A DNA stretch of 64,000 nt from Tardiphaga sp052076105 (GCF_052076105.1 NZ_CP197245.1:3844001-3908000); one strand, 5' to 3'. Shown: positions 45,980-55,346, numbered from the stretch's first letter. Program-made: numbers and translations. Notes: generated by a model not told the origin, from the sequence alone.

Positions 45980-46492
45980 TTAGCGCGTGCTCTCCGCGTG
46001 GCGCAATTGCATGCGCTGATGCAGCGCCGTAACGCGGCCATCGCCGGTGGGCTGATAGAACACCGTGTAGCGCTTCACCGTGGCTGCAAAGGCTTCTGCA
46101 TCGGCATCCTTCTTCACCTCGAACGAATCGAAACCGGCGCGCAGCATGATGACGAACTGGTCGCGCAACACCTGGCCGGTTGCTCGTAATTCGCTCTTGT
46201 ATTTGTAGCGCTCGCGCAACAGACGCGCCTGGCTGTAGGCACGGCCGTCACGGAACGACGGGAAAACCAGCGCAACCACCGCGAGCTTGTCGAGATAGGG
46301 CACCAGCTCTTCCGGATCGCGGTTGTTCGGCCAGATCACGCCGGTCGGGCCACTGCGCTTCAGCAGCGCCTCCGGGGCGGCGAGAAAACGCGCGGCCGGA
46401 ATCAACACCGCCCCGTCGACCGGAATCTCCGCATCGTCGGCCACTTGAATATAGCCGTCGGCAATGATCTTGCCTTGTTTAACGAGTGGCAT
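45980..46492 (-). CDS. DUF934 protein, sulfite-reduction associated
   Basis: About 170 residues of the DUF934 family, nearly always found next to sulfite reductase and cysH in proteobacteria; function is not established, and a role in assembly or electron transfer is only proposed. Key segments are PNNRDPEELVPYLDKLAVVALVFPSFRDGRAYSQARLLRER and the GFDSFEV pattern. I choose ATG 46492 (MPLVKQGK); it overlaps the end of cysI by 14 bases, indicating coupling. A longer frame runs back into cysI and is not expected to be used. Confidence 0.88.
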   Translation of the reverse strand: MPLVKQGKIIADGYIQVADDAEIPVDGAVLIPAARFLAAPEALLKRSGPTGVIWPNNRDPEELVPYLDKLAVVALVFPSFRDGRAYSQARLLRERYKYKSELRATGQVLRDQFVIMLRAGFDSFEVKKDADAEAFAATVKRYTVFYQPTGDGRVTALHQRMQLRHAESTR

Positions 46493-48134
46493 AAACGCGC
46501 TCCTTGAACGGCTCGACGCCGAGGCGTTCGACAGTCTGGACAAACAATTCATCCGGCCGGGCACGCAGTGCCAGATAGGCTTCGACGATATCCTCAATGA
46601 CGTCAGCAACCTCGGCAAAAGGCACTGCCGGTCCGATCAGGGTGCCGACCACGGCATGTTCGTCGGCACGGCCGCCGATTGTGATCTGGAAGAATTCCTC
46701 GCCATTCTTCTCGACGCCGAGAATCCCGATATGGCCGACATGGTGATGGCCACAGGCATTGATACAGCCGGAGATGTTGATATGCAGCCGACCGATCAGC
46801 TCCGCGAGATCGTTATTGGCGAAACGCCGCGTCAATTCCTGCGCGATCGGGATCGATCGCGTATTGGCCAGCGAGCAGTAGTCGAGGCCAGGGCACGCGA
46901 TGATGTCGGTGACCAGATTGACGTTCGGCGTTGCGAGACCGAGCTTGTCCAGTTGCCGCCACAGTGCGGGCAGATCGCGCTTGGCCACACTCGGGAGCGC
47001 CAGATTTTGCTCATGGCCCACGCGGATTTCGCCGAACGAGTATTTGTCGGCAAGATCGGCGACCGCATCCATCTGGTCGGCCGTGGCATCGCCGGGTGGG
47101 CCGCCCACCGGCTTCAACGACAATGTCACGATGGCGTAACCGGTCCGCTGATGCGGAGCGACCGAGTTCTTGAGCCAGCGCGCAAAATGCGGATCGGCCG
47201 ACGCGGCCGTTAACTCGTCCGGCGTATCGGAGAGCTTCTGATAGTTCGGATAGCTGAAGCGCGAGCGGATATCCTCGACCACCTCGCTGTCCAGCGTCAA
47301 CGCGCTGTCACGCGTCGCCAGCCATTCATCTTCGACCTCGGCGGCGAATTTCTCGATGCCCAGCTCATGAACCAGGATCTTAATGCGCGCCTTGTAGATA
47401 TTGTCGCGGCGGCCATACTGATTATAGACGCGCAGGATGGACTCGACGTAGCTCAGAATGTCGCGGCCGCGCACGAACGGCTTGATCACCTTGCCGATGA
47501 ATGGCGTACGACCAAGGCCACCGCCGACCAACACCTCGAAGCCAGTCTCGCCGGCCTCGTTCTTGTGAATTCGCAGGCCAATGTCATGCACCTTGATCGC
47601 CGCGCGATCGTGGGCCGACGCAGTGATCGCAATCTTGAATTTGCGTGGCAGGAACGAGAATTCCGGATGCATGGTCGAATACTGCCGCAGCAATTCCGCC
47701 CAGATGCGTGGATCCTCGACCTCGCCCGGCGCGACACCTGCCCATTGGTCGGTGGTGACATTGCGCGTGCAATTGCCCGAGGTCTGCATCGCGTGGATGC
47801 CGACCGAAGCAAGATCTTCCAGTGCATCCGGCAGATCGGCGAGCTTGATCCAATTGAACTGGATGTTCTGCCGCGTGGTGAAGTGGCCATAGCCGCGGTC
47901 ATAGCGTCGCGCCACATGCGCCATCTTGCGCAGTTGCGGCGATGACAGCGTGCCATAGGGAATAGCGACGCGGAACATATAGGCGTGAAGCTGAAGATAG
48001 ACGCCGTTCATCAACCGCAGCATCTTGAACTCATCTTCGGTGAGTTCACCCGCAAGGCGGCGTTTTACTTGATCGCGGAATTCCGAGACACGCTCGTTGA
48101 TCAGCGTGCGATCGATTTCATCATAAGCATACAT
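46479..48134 (-). CDS. cysI: Ferredoxin-type sulfite reductase, sirohaem protein
   Basis: A 551-residue nitrite/sulfite-reductase-family enzyme that reduces sulfite to sulfide with six electrons at a coupled sirohaem/4Fe-4S centre. The cluster cysteines are Cys414 and Cys420, then Cys457 and Cys461 (C-x5-C-x36-C-x3-C). Duplicated ferredoxin-like domains are present. Sulfite rather than nitrite is favoured by the neighbours: cysG upstream, DUF934 downstream, sulfate transporters on both sides. No flavoprotein subunit (cysJ) is near, so ferredoxin is the probable donor. Confidence 0.92.
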   Translation of the reverse strand: MYAYDEIDRTLINERVSEFRDQVKRRLAGELTEDEFKMLRLMNGVYLQLHAYMFRVAIPYGTLSSPQLRKMAHVARRYDRGYGHFTTRQNIQFNWIKLADLPDALEDLASVGIHAMQTSGNCTRNVTTDQWAGVAPGEVEDPRIWAELLRQYSTMHPEFSFLPRKFKIAITASAHDRAAIKVHDIGLRIHKNEAGETGFEVLVGGGLGRTPFIGKVIKPFVRGRDILSYVESILRVYNQYGRRDNIYKARIKILVHELGIEKFAAEVEDEWLATRDSALTLDSEVVEDIRSRFSYPNYQKLSDTPDELTAASADPHFARWLKNSVAPHQRTGYAIVTLSLKPVGGPPGDATADQMDAVADLADKYSFGEIRVGHEQNLALPSVAKRDLPALWRQLDKLGLATPNVNLVTDIIACPGLDYCSLANTRSIPIAQELTRRFANNDLAELIGRLHINISGCINACGHHHVGHIGILGVEKNGEEFFQITIGGRADEHAVVGTLIGPAVPFAEVADVIEDIVEAYLALRARPDELFVQTVERLGVEPFKERVYATR

Positions 48135-48146
48135 AATTCAGGTGCC

Positions 48147-48461
48147 TTAAGCCGAAGCCGGAAGGTCAATGGTGACGCCCTTGCGGCGAATCTGTTCACG
48201 GAGATTGCCCGGCTCGACGGTGCCGTTGTCGTTCACGGCGACCGGCGCGATATAGGGACCAATGGCGCCAACGTCGTCAGCTGTGGATTCAGCAAGCAGC
48301 GCACGCGCATCATCGGCAGTGCGCACGATGGCAGCCTGTGCGAGATCAGTGGTCCAGCCTTTATGGGCATCGCGATAAATCACCACGCCGTCCCATGTGC
48401 GGTTGGCAGTCACCACCGACGGGCCGGTGATCTTGATTTTCTGTTGCAGCGGAGAGGTCAT
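48147..48461 (-). CDS. DUF2849 protein
   Basis: A 104-residue protein of the DUF2849 family, found in alphaproteobacteria between cysG and cysI. Visible core: VVTANRTWDGVVIYRDAHKGWTTDL and a C-terminal LREQIRRKGVTIDLP. Its role is unknown; the position implies sulfite reduction. The ATG overlaps the cysG stop by four bases, so it is translationally coupled. A longer frame inside cysG is not needed. Confidence 0.85.
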   Translation of the reverse strand: MTSPLQQKIKITGPSVVTANRTWDGVVIYRDAHKGWTTDLAQAAIVRTADDARALLAESTADDVGAIGPYIAPVAVNDNGTVEPGNLREQIRRKGVTIDLPASA

Positions 48462-49894
48462 TCGGCAGCCACCAATAAATCTGAAACGAGCTTGTTGATC
48501 TGAGCGGCGCGCCACGGCGCGGAATGCGCCACGACATCGCCAATGATGAGAACCGCCGGACCGCCCTCGATCTGGTCGACCAACGCCGGAAGGTCTTCGA
48601 GAACGCCGACAGCCGCCTGCGCGTCGGGTCGTGTGACGCGCGCAAATACGCCAACAGGTGTTTGCGGCGATCGGCCAGCAGCGAGAAGCCCCGTACGGAT
48701 CGCGGGGGCGGCCGTCATCCCCATATAGACGACAACGGTCATCTTCACGTCGGTGAGGACGGACCAGTCGACCTTGTCGGCATCCTTTTCCTTATGCGCG
48801 GTGAGGAAAGTGATGCGCAGCGCCTCGCCACGATAGGTGAGCGGCGTTTCAAACATCGCGGCGGCGCCGAGGCCCGCGGTAATGCCGGGAATGACCGAGT
48901 AGGACACGCCGGCATCGCGGAGAAATTCGATCTCCTCGCCGCCGCGGCCGAAGATGAAGGGATCGCCTCCCTTGAGGCGCACGGCGCGCTGACCGGCCCG
49001 CGCGGCCTCCACCAGCAATGTATTGGTGGCGCTTTGACCAATCCCGGGCTTGCCGATGCGACGGCCGACCGGAACGCGTGACGCATCGCGACGGATGCGA
49101 TCAAGGATCTCTGGCGAGACCAGCTCGTCATAGAAAACAACATCGGCGTCCTGCAGCGCGCGCAGTGCCTTGATGGTAAGTAGATCGGGATCGCCGGGAC
49201 CGGCGCCGACGAGCGTGACATGGCCTTTGGCCGTGCCTTCGGCTGTCGCCCCCGCGAAAGCAGATGGATCGGGAATTGCAGTGAGGGCCTGCTCAGCTTC
49301 CTGAATTTGCCCGGCGAGCACCTTGGTCCCGATCGGACCATCGACGATGCGCTCCCAGAACCGACGGCGCAGCGGCGCCTCGGAAATCTTTGCATTGATC
49401 GGCTGACGCCAGCGCCCGATGAAGCCTGCGAGATCGCCGATCCGCGCCGGCAGCATCGCCTCGATCTTTTCGCGCACACGCCGTGCCACCACCGGCGACG
49501 CGCCGCCGGTTCCGACGGCGACGACTACATCGCCGCGATCGACGATGGCCGGAAAGATGAAAGTGGAGTGCGCGAGCTCATCCATTACATTGACGGGCAC
49601 GCCGCTCGCTTTGGCGCGCGCAGCCACCGCGTGGCCGAGTTCACCGGCGCCGGCGCAGAGCACGGCGATGACCCCCGAGAGATCAGCGGTCACCGGATCG
49701 CCCTCGACATGCTCGATGTGCGCCACGCCCTCGGCATCCAGCCCGGCCGTGTCACGATTGCCGTCCGTCGCGTACCAGCGAATCCGCGCACCGGCTGCCA
49801 GCAGCAGCCTCAGCTTGGCGCGCACGAGTTCGCCCTGGCCGACAACAACGATCGGCCCGGTCTGCAAATCGAGGAAGACAGGCAGAAACCGCAT
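48458..49894 (-). CDS. cysG: Sirohaem synthase, trifunctional
   Basis: A 478-residue fusion. The N-terminal part (about 1-215) is the Met8p-like precorrin-2 dehydrogenase/ferrochelatase, and the C-terminal part (about 220-470) is uroporphyrinogen-III methyltransferase, with VGAGPGDPDLLTIKALRAL and the GGDPFIFGRGGEE motif. It makes the sirohaem needed by the sulfite reductase encoded downstream. The dinucleotide loop reads GQGELVRAK, where many homologues have GGG. It is first in the cysG-DUF2849-cysI-DUF934 operon and divergent from the second sbp. Confidence 0.95.
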   Translation of the reverse strand: MRFLPVFLDLQTGPIVVVGQGELVRAKLRLLLAAGARIRWYATDGNRDTAGLDAEGVAHIEHVEGDPVTADLSGVIAVLCAGAGELGHAVAARAKASGVPVNVMDELAHSTFIFPAIVDRGDVVVAVGTGGASPVVARRVREKIEAMLPARIGDLAGFIGRWRQPINAKISEAPLRRRFWERIVDGPIGTKVLAGQIQEAEQALTAIPDPSAFAGATAEGTAKGHVTLVGAGPGDPDLLTIKALRALQDADVVFYDELVSPEILDRIRRDASRVPVGRRIGKPGIGQSATNTLLVEAARAGQRAVRLKGGDPFIFGRGGEEIEFLRDAGVSYSVIPGITAGLGAAAMFETPLTYRGEALRITFLTAHKEKDADKVDWSVLTDVKMTVVVYMGMTAAPAIRTGLLAAGRSPQTPVGVFARVTRPDAQAAVGVLEDLPALVDQIEGGPAVLIIGDVVAHSAPWRAAQINKLVSDLLVAAE

Positions 49895-50196
49895 ACATAC
49901 TCCGCTGCCCCTAAATCCGGGGTTGACTGGAATTATATTCTATATATGTCTCGATAACGAGGCGCAAAGAGAAGATTTTATCTTCTTCGAGGCGTTCTAA
50001 CTATAGAATTTTTACCCTCAAACACCAAGCGTCGTAGATGCTTCTTCTCAATAACGGTCGGCCGATGCAGGAGTTGCGTGAAACCGCACCTGCGCCCGCC
50101 CTCCGTTACGCAGCAAATTCCGGACCGTTTGCCGGGCAAAACGCCGCAGCCGCCGCTCCCGGCCATCCGATCGCTCTCACTCACAGGGGACTTCAC
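49895..50196. promoter_or_regulatory. Divergent control region, cysG / second sbp
   Basis: About 300 bases between divergent sulfur operons. They contain ATTCTATA (49937-49944) and its exact complement TATAGAAT (50002-50009), 57 bases apart. Inside are two copies of CGAGGCG (49958 and 49988 regions) and GAAGAT-TTT-ATCTTC (49971-49985). A shared sulfur regulator binding here is plausible but not shown. The stretch 50038-50196 is open in the sbp frame but does not look like signal peptide. Confidence 0.45.
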
Positions 50197-51198
50197 GTGA
50201 ACCGTTTCATTATCGCTCTCGCCGCCGGGCTCGGCATTTTCGCGACTGCCCCCGCCCAGGCGCAGACCCCAACCACGCTGCTCAATGTCTCCTATGATAT
50301 CTCCCGGGAGCTCTATGCCGAGATCAACACCGCCTTCCTCAAGCAGTGGAAGGCCAAGACTGGCCAGGACATCACCATCAACCAGTCGCATAACGGCTCG
50401 TCGCGCCAGGCGCGTTCGATCCTCGAAGGCCTCGAGGCGGATGTGGTGACCTTCAACCAGGTCACTGACGTGCAGGTGCTGTATGATCGCGGCAAGCTCA
50501 TTCCAGCCGATTGGGCCAAGCAGCTCCCGAATAATTCCTCGCCTTACTACTCGCTACCGGCCTTCCTGGTACGCGCCGGCAATCCAAAGGGTATCAAGGA
50601 CTGGGACGATCTGGTGAAGCCGGGCGTGCAAGTGATCTTCCCGAACCCGAAGACCTCAGGCAATGCGCGCTACACCTATCTGGCCGCCTATGCCTTCGCG
50701 AAGAACAAGTATGGTGCAGACAAGGCTGATGACTTCATCAAGAAGCTGTTCGCCAATGTGCCGGTGTTCGACACCGGCGGTCGCGCCGCCACCACGACCT
50801 TCGTCGAGCGCGGCACCGGCGATGTACTGATCACCTTCGAGGCCGAGACCTCGTCGATCCGCGACCTCGCCGGCAAGGACAAGTATGAAGTGGTGGTGCC
50901 ACCAACCAGCGTGCTCGCCGAATTCCCGGTGACCGTCGTCGACAAATATGCCGACAAACACGGCACGAAGACACTCGCGACCGCCTATCTTGAATTCCTT
51001 TATTCGCCGGAAGGCCAGGACATCGAAGCCAAGGGCTATAATCGCGTTACCGACAAGACCGTGATGGCGAAGTACAAGGACAAATTCCCGGAAGTGAAAC
51101 TGTACCGCGTCGAGGACGAATTCGGCGGCTGGGACAAACTGAATGCCGAACATCTCAATCCCGGCACGAAGCTGGACACGCTGTTCGGCGGGAAGTGA
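50197..51198 (+). CDS. sbp: Sulfate-binding periplasmic protein, copy 2
   Basis: About 333 residues. I place the start at GTG 50197, since it is preceded by AGGGGAC eight bases upstream and opens a clean signal peptide (NRFIIALAAGLGIFATAPAQA). The mature part has NVSYDISRELY and SHNGSSRQARS, close to copy 1 but clearly divergent. It would feed the CysT/CysW pair encoded next. The frame is open further upstream to 50038 but those residues look unlike protein. Confidence 0.93.
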   Translation: MNRFIIALAAGLGIFATAPAQAQTPTTLLNVSYDISRELYAEINTAFLKQWKAKTGQDITINQSHNGSSRQARSILEGLEADVVTFNQVTDVQVLYDRGKLIPADWAKQLPNNSSPYYSLPAFLVRAGNPKGIKDWDDLVKPGVQVIFPNPKTSGNARYTYLAAYAFAKNKYGADKADDFIKKLFANVPVFDTGGRAATTTFVERGTGDVLITFEAETSSIRDLAGKDKYEVVVPPTSVLAEFPVTVVDKYADKHGTKTLATAYLEFLYSPEGQDIEAKGYNRVTDKTVMAKYKDKFPEVKLYRVEDEFGGWDKLNAEHLNPGTKLDTLFGGK

Positions 51199-51209
51199 AC
51201 CACAAACTC

Positions 51210-51239
51210 CGTCATGGCCGGCTTGACCCGGCCATGACG
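51210..51239. repeat. Intergenic palindromic element, sbp-cysT
   Basis: CGTCATGGCCGG (51210-51221) and CCGGCCATGACG (51228-51239) form a perfect 12-base inverted repeat with a six-base loop containing CTTGAC. It belongs to the same general class as the elements at 29994 and 55347. Its presence inside the sbp-cysT gap could make the mRNA processed or attenuated between the two genes. Confidence 0.75.
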
Positions 51240-51340
51240 TGCGGAAAGGACGAGCGCCTGCATTAGACGACCTCCCCGCATTCCTTTTCCGCGCAAATCG
51301 TCTAAGAGAGGCCCCAACGGCTTCATACACGGACCTTCCC

Positions 51341-52168
51341 TTGCGACGTAGCGTCATTCCAGGTTTCGGGCTCTCGCTCGGCATTACGCTCTTTTATCTC
51401 GGAGCGATCGTGCTGCTGCCGCTGTGTGCGCTGATCCTGAAGGCGTCCGATGTCGGCCTCGCGCAATTGTGGACCATCCTGTCTTCGCCGCGCACGCTGT
51501 CGGCCATCCGTGTCACCGTGACGATGGCGCTCGCGGCCACCGCATTCAACGCCATCTATGGACTACTGCTGGCCTGGGTGCTGGCGCGCTACGAATTTCC
51601 CGGCAAGCGTATTCTCGATGCGCTGGTCGACGTGCCCTTTGCGCTGCCGACCGCGGTGGCCGGTCTCGCACTGACGGCGCTGTTTTCCAAGAAAGGCTGG
51701 TTTGGCGCACCGCTCGATGCGCTTGGCATCCAGGTTGCTTACGCACCGCTCGGCATCGCCATTGCGATGGCCTTTACCAGCATTCCCTTCGTAGTGCGCA
51801 CAGTGCAGCCGGTGATCGAAGATCTCGGCTCCGATGTGGAGGAAGCCGGCCGCTCGCTCGGCGCCAACGACCTGCAGATCCTCTGGCGCGTGATCTTTCC
51901 GGCAATCTTCCCGGCCTTCCTTGCCGGCTGCTCGCTGTCCTTCGCGCGCAGCCTCGGCGAATTCGGCGCCGTAATCTTCATCGCTGGCAACCAGCCGATG
52001 AAGACCGAGATCGTTGCCTTGCTGACCTATATTCGGCTCGAGGAATACAACTACCAGGCCGCCGCTGCGATTGCCGTGGTGATGCTGGCGATGGCGTTTG
52101 CGATGCTGATCATCACCAATGCGGTGCAGGCCTGGAACTTGCGCTATCTTGGCCGGGGAGATGCGTGA
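51341..52168 (+). CDS. cysT: Sulfate ABC transporter permease CysT, copy 2
   Basis: About 275 residues from TTG 51341, which aligns with the N-terminus of copy 1 (IPGFGLSLGITLFYLGAIVLL). A longer frame from GTG 51239 would begin inside the palindrome and adds 34 unconserved residues; the ribosome site is weak for both, so the start is uncertain. Six membrane helices and the EEAGRSLGANDLQIL coupling loop are present. Its stop overlaps the cysW ATG (TGATG). Confidence 0.9.
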   Translation: MRRSVIPGFGLSLGITLFYLGAIVLLPLCALILKASDVGLAQLWTILSSPRTLSAIRVTVTMALAATAFNAIYGLLLAWVLARYEFPGKRILDALVDVPFALPTAVAGLALTALFSKKGWFGAPLDALGIQVAYAPLGIAIAMAFTSIPFVVRTVQPVIEDLGSDVEEAGRSLGANDLQILWRVIFPAIFPAFLAGCSLSFARSLGEFGAVIFIAGNQPMKTEIVALLTYIRLEEYNYQAAAAIAVVMLAMAFAMLIITNAVQAWNLRYLGRGDA

Positions 52169-53055
52169 TGTCGCATCCGACGAGTGAACGCGCCCATACC
52201 GAATGGATGGTGACTCCCGTCGGTGCCGGCCCGGTGACACGACGCGTGGTACTTGGCATCGTCGCGATCCTCACATTGCTGTTCCTGATCGCGCCGCTGG
52301 CGCTAATCTTCAGTTCAGCGCTGTCGCAAGGCATCGGCACGTTTTTCAATAGCCTCACCGAGCCCGGCACGCAGCATGCGATCTTTCTGACTGTCGTCAC
52401 CGCGATGATCGCTGTGCCGATCAATATCGTATTCGGCCTCGCCGCGGCGTGGACGGTGACCAAATTCACCTTCCCCGGCCGCACGCTGCTCATCTCGCTG
52501 ATAGAACTGCCCTACTCCATCTCGCCGATCGTCGCCGGCGTTGCCTATATCTTCGTCTACGGCTCGCAGGGCCTGTTCGGCCCGCTAATCGAAGCCATGG
52601 GCATCAAGGTGATGTTCGCACTGCCGGCGATCGTGCTGGCAAGCATGTTTGTCACCGCGCCCTTCGTCGCACGTGAACTGATCCCGCTCATGCAGGTGCA
52701 GGGCACCGACGAGGAGGAAGCCGCCGTCACGCTCGGCGCGTCGGGCTTCGCGACATTCCTGCGCGTCACGCTGCCGAATGTGCGCTGGGCCGTGCTCTAT
52801 GGCGCGATCCTGTGCAATGCCCGCGTAATGGGCGAATTCGGCGCGGTCTCCGTCGTATCCGGCAATATCCGCGGCCAGACCACGACGCTGCCGCTGCAGA
52901 TCGAACTTCTGTATCAGGACTACAATGTCGCCGGCGCCTTTGCCGCGGCAACGGTGCTGACGGCCGTGGCACTGCTCACCATCGTGATCAAGGTGGTGCT
53001 AGAGCGGATCTCGCCCGAACACGCACAGGCTCCGGCCCGGCCGCCCGGCCACTGA
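52168..53055 (+). CDS. cysW: Sulfate ABC transporter permease CysW, copy 2
   Basis: A 295-residue permease with six helices and the EEEAAVTLGASGFATF coupling loop. It overlaps cysT by one base. No cysA follows: the next gene is malate synthase G after 130 bases, so this set has binding protein and channel but no ATPase. It may share the CysA encoded at 41949-42989. A weak GGCGCC hairpin lies about 50-75 bases after the stop. Confidence 0.93.
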   Translation: MSHPTSERAHTEWMVTPVGAGPVTRRVVLGIVAILTLLFLIAPLALIFSSALSQGIGTFFNSLTEPGTQHAIFLTVVTAMIAVPINIVFGLAAAWTVTKFTFPGRTLLISLIELPYSISPIVAGVAYIFVYGSQGLFGPLIEAMGIKVMFALPAIVLASMFVTAPFVARELIPLMQVQGTDEEEAAVTLGASGFATFLRVTLPNVRWAVLYGAILCNARVMGEFGAVSVVSGNIRGQTTTLPLQIELLYQDYNVAGAFAAATVLTAVALLTIVIKVVLERISPEHAQAPARPPGH

Positions 53056-53185
53056 TCCTTTTAGGGGACTTCTCACCGGGTAGCCTTGGCGTTAAAAGGT
53101 CCCATGGGCGCCGCGGTTTGGCGCCGTTTATGCTTATACTCCCTGAAATTAGAGCAGAATTGCCGCTTCTCGCGAGAAAGACACC

Positions 53186-55345
53186 ATGAAACGCATCGAC
53201 GCCCACGGACTGCAGATCGCCCCCGTCCTGTTCGACTTCATCGCCAAGGAAGCCGCCCCCGGGACCGGCATTGCGCCGGATGCGTTCTGGGCCGGCGTCG
53301 CCGGTCTCATCAAGGACCTCGGCCCGAAGAACCGCGAACTGCTCAAGGTGCGCGACACGCTGCAGGCCAAGATCGATGCCTGGCATCTCGCCAACAAGGG
53401 CGCCTTCGACATGAATGCCTATACGGCATTCCTCAAGGAGATCGGCTATCTCCTCCCGGAGCCCGCGACCAAGCAGGTCGAGACCGCCAATGTCGATATC
53501 GAGATTGGCGAGATCTGCGGCCCGCAGCTTGTGGTGCCGCTGACCAATGCGCGCTACGCGCTGAACGCCGCAAATGCGCGCTGGGGCAGCCTCTATGATG
53601 CTTTCTACGGCACCGATGCCATCCCGCACGATCCGTCTGAAGGTGGCAAAGGCTACAATAAAGCACGCGGCGACAAAGTCATCGCCAAGGCCAAAGCCTT
53701 CCTCGATCAGGCCGCACCGCTCGCCACCGGCAGCCACACCGACGTCACTGCCTACAGCATCGTCGCTGGACAGCTCTCGGCCAAACTCAAGAGCGGCAAC
53801 CTCACCGCGCTGAAGAACGAAGCTCAGCTCGCCGGCTATCTCGGCGAGCTCGCGGCACCAAGCTCGATCCTGCTGGTCAATAACGGCCTGCATATCGAAG
53901 TAAAGATCGATCGGACCAATACCATTGGCAAGGACGACTCCGCTGGCGTTGCCGACATGATCATGGAGTCGGCCGTCTCGACTATTCTCGACATGGAAGA
54001 CAGCGTCGCCACGGTCGACGCCGACGACAAGGTGCTGGTCTATCGCAATACGCTGGGTTTGATGAACGGCACACTCTCTGCCGATTTCGAAAAGGGCGGC
54101 AAGACGCTGAAGCGCGCGCTCAATGAAGACCGTGTCTACAAGACCATCGACGGCAAGAACCTGACCCTGCATGGCCGCAGCCTGATGCTGATGCGCAATG
54201 TCGGCCATCACATGTTCACGGACGCGGTGCTCGACAGCGCCGGCGAGGAAATTCCGGAAGGCCTGCTCGATGCTGCCGTTGCCGGCCTGATCGCGATCCA
54301 CGATCTCAAGAGCAAGGGCCCGATCCGCAACAGCCGCACCGGCTCGGTCTATATCGTGAAGCCGAAGATGCACGGCCCGGACGAAGTAGCGCTGACCTGC
54401 GAGATCTTCGCACGCGTCGAAAAACTGCTGTCGCTACCCGAGAACACCATAAAAGTCGGCATCATGGATGAGGAGCGCCGCACCACGGTGAACCTCAAGG
54501 CCTGCATCCAGAATGCGTCGAAGCGCATCATGTTCATCAACACGGGCTTCCTCGACCGCACCGGCGATGAAATCCACACGTCGATGGAAGCGGGTCCGAT
54601 GATCCGCAAGAACGACATGAAGGCGACGCCGTGGATCAAGGCCTATGAAGAGTGGAACGTCGACGTCGGCCTGATCGATGGCCTGCCCGGCCATGCCCAG
54701 ATCGGCAAGGGCATGTGGGCGGCTCCCGACAAGATGGCGGACATGCTCACGCAGAAGCTCGGCCATCCACAGGCCGGTGCGACCACCGCATGGGTGCCTT
54801 CGCCGACCGCGGCGACGCTGCACGCTTTGCACTATCATCAGATCGACGTCGCCACACGCCAAAAGGATCTCGCCAAGGGCGGCCCGCGCGGCAAGCTCAC
54901 CGACATCCTCACAATTCCGGTGTCGCAGTCGAACTGGGCGCCGGACGATGTGAAGCAGGAGATCGACAACAACTGCCAGGGCATCCTCGGCTATGTCGTG
55001 CGCTGGATCGACCAGGGCGTCGGCTGTTCCAAGGTACCGGACATTCACGGCGTTGGCCTGATGGAAGATCGCGCCACACTGCGCATCTCCGCGCAGCATC
55101 TCGCCAACTGGCTGCATCAGGGCGTCATCACCAAGGATCAGGTGATGGAATCCCTGAAGCGCATGGCTGTCGTGGTGGACGGACAGAACAAGGGCGACGC
55201 GCTGTACCAGAACATGGCGCCCTCATTCGATGGCGTCGCCTTCAAGGCCGCCTGCGACCTGATCTTCGAGGGACGCACGCAGCCGAACGGCTATACTGAG
55301 TACATCCTCACCGCGCGCCGTCGCGAGGCGAAGGCGCTGGCTTGA
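53186..55345 (+). CDS. glcB: Malate synthase G
   Basis: A 719-residue enzyme condensing glyoxylate with acetyl-CoA to malate in the glyoxylate cycle and glycolate use. Typical G-form segments are present: ILDMEDSVATVDADDK, GPDEVALTCEIF and INTGFLDRTGDEIHTSMEAGP. Length is normal for the large monomeric form. It is monocistronic, with a palindromic element and terminator downstream. It lets the cell grow on C2 compounds or fatty acids, consistent with the nearby 3-hydroxybutyrate dehydrogenase. Confidence 0.97.
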   Translation: MKRIDAHGLQIAPVLFDFIAKEAAPGTGIAPDAFWAGVAGLIKDLGPKNRELLKVRDTLQAKIDAWHLANKGAFDMNAYTAFLKEIGYLLPEPATKQVETANVDIEIGEICGPQLVVPLTNARYALNAANARWGSLYDAFYGTDAIPHDPSEGGKGYNKARGDKVIAKAKAFLDQAAPLATGSHTDVTAYSIVAGQLSAKLKSGNLTALKNEAQLAGYLGELAAPSSILLVNNGLHIEVKIDRTNTIGKDDSAGVADMIMESAVSTILDMEDSVATVDADDKVLVYRNTLGLMNGTLSADFEKGGKTLKRALNEDRVYKTIDGKNLTLHGRSLMLMRNVGHHMFTDAVLDSAGEEIPEGLLDAAVAGLIAIHDLKSKGPIRNSRTGSVYIVKPKMHGPDEVALTCEIFARVEKLLSLPENTIKVGIMDEERRTTVNLKACIQNASKRIMFINTGFLDRTGDEIHTSMEAGPMIRKNDMKATPWIKAYEEWNVDVGLIDGLPGHAQIGKGMWAAPDKMADMLTQKLGHPQAGATTAWVPSPTAATLHALHYHQIDVATRQKDLAKGGPRGKLTDILTIPVSQSNWAPDDVKQEIDNNCQGILGYVVRWIDQGVGCSKVPDIHGVGLMEDRATLRISAQHLANWLHQGVITKDQVMESLKRMAVVVDGQNKGDALYQNMAPSFDGVAFKAACDLIFEGRTQPNGYTEYILTARRREAKALA

Positions 55346-55346
55346 T

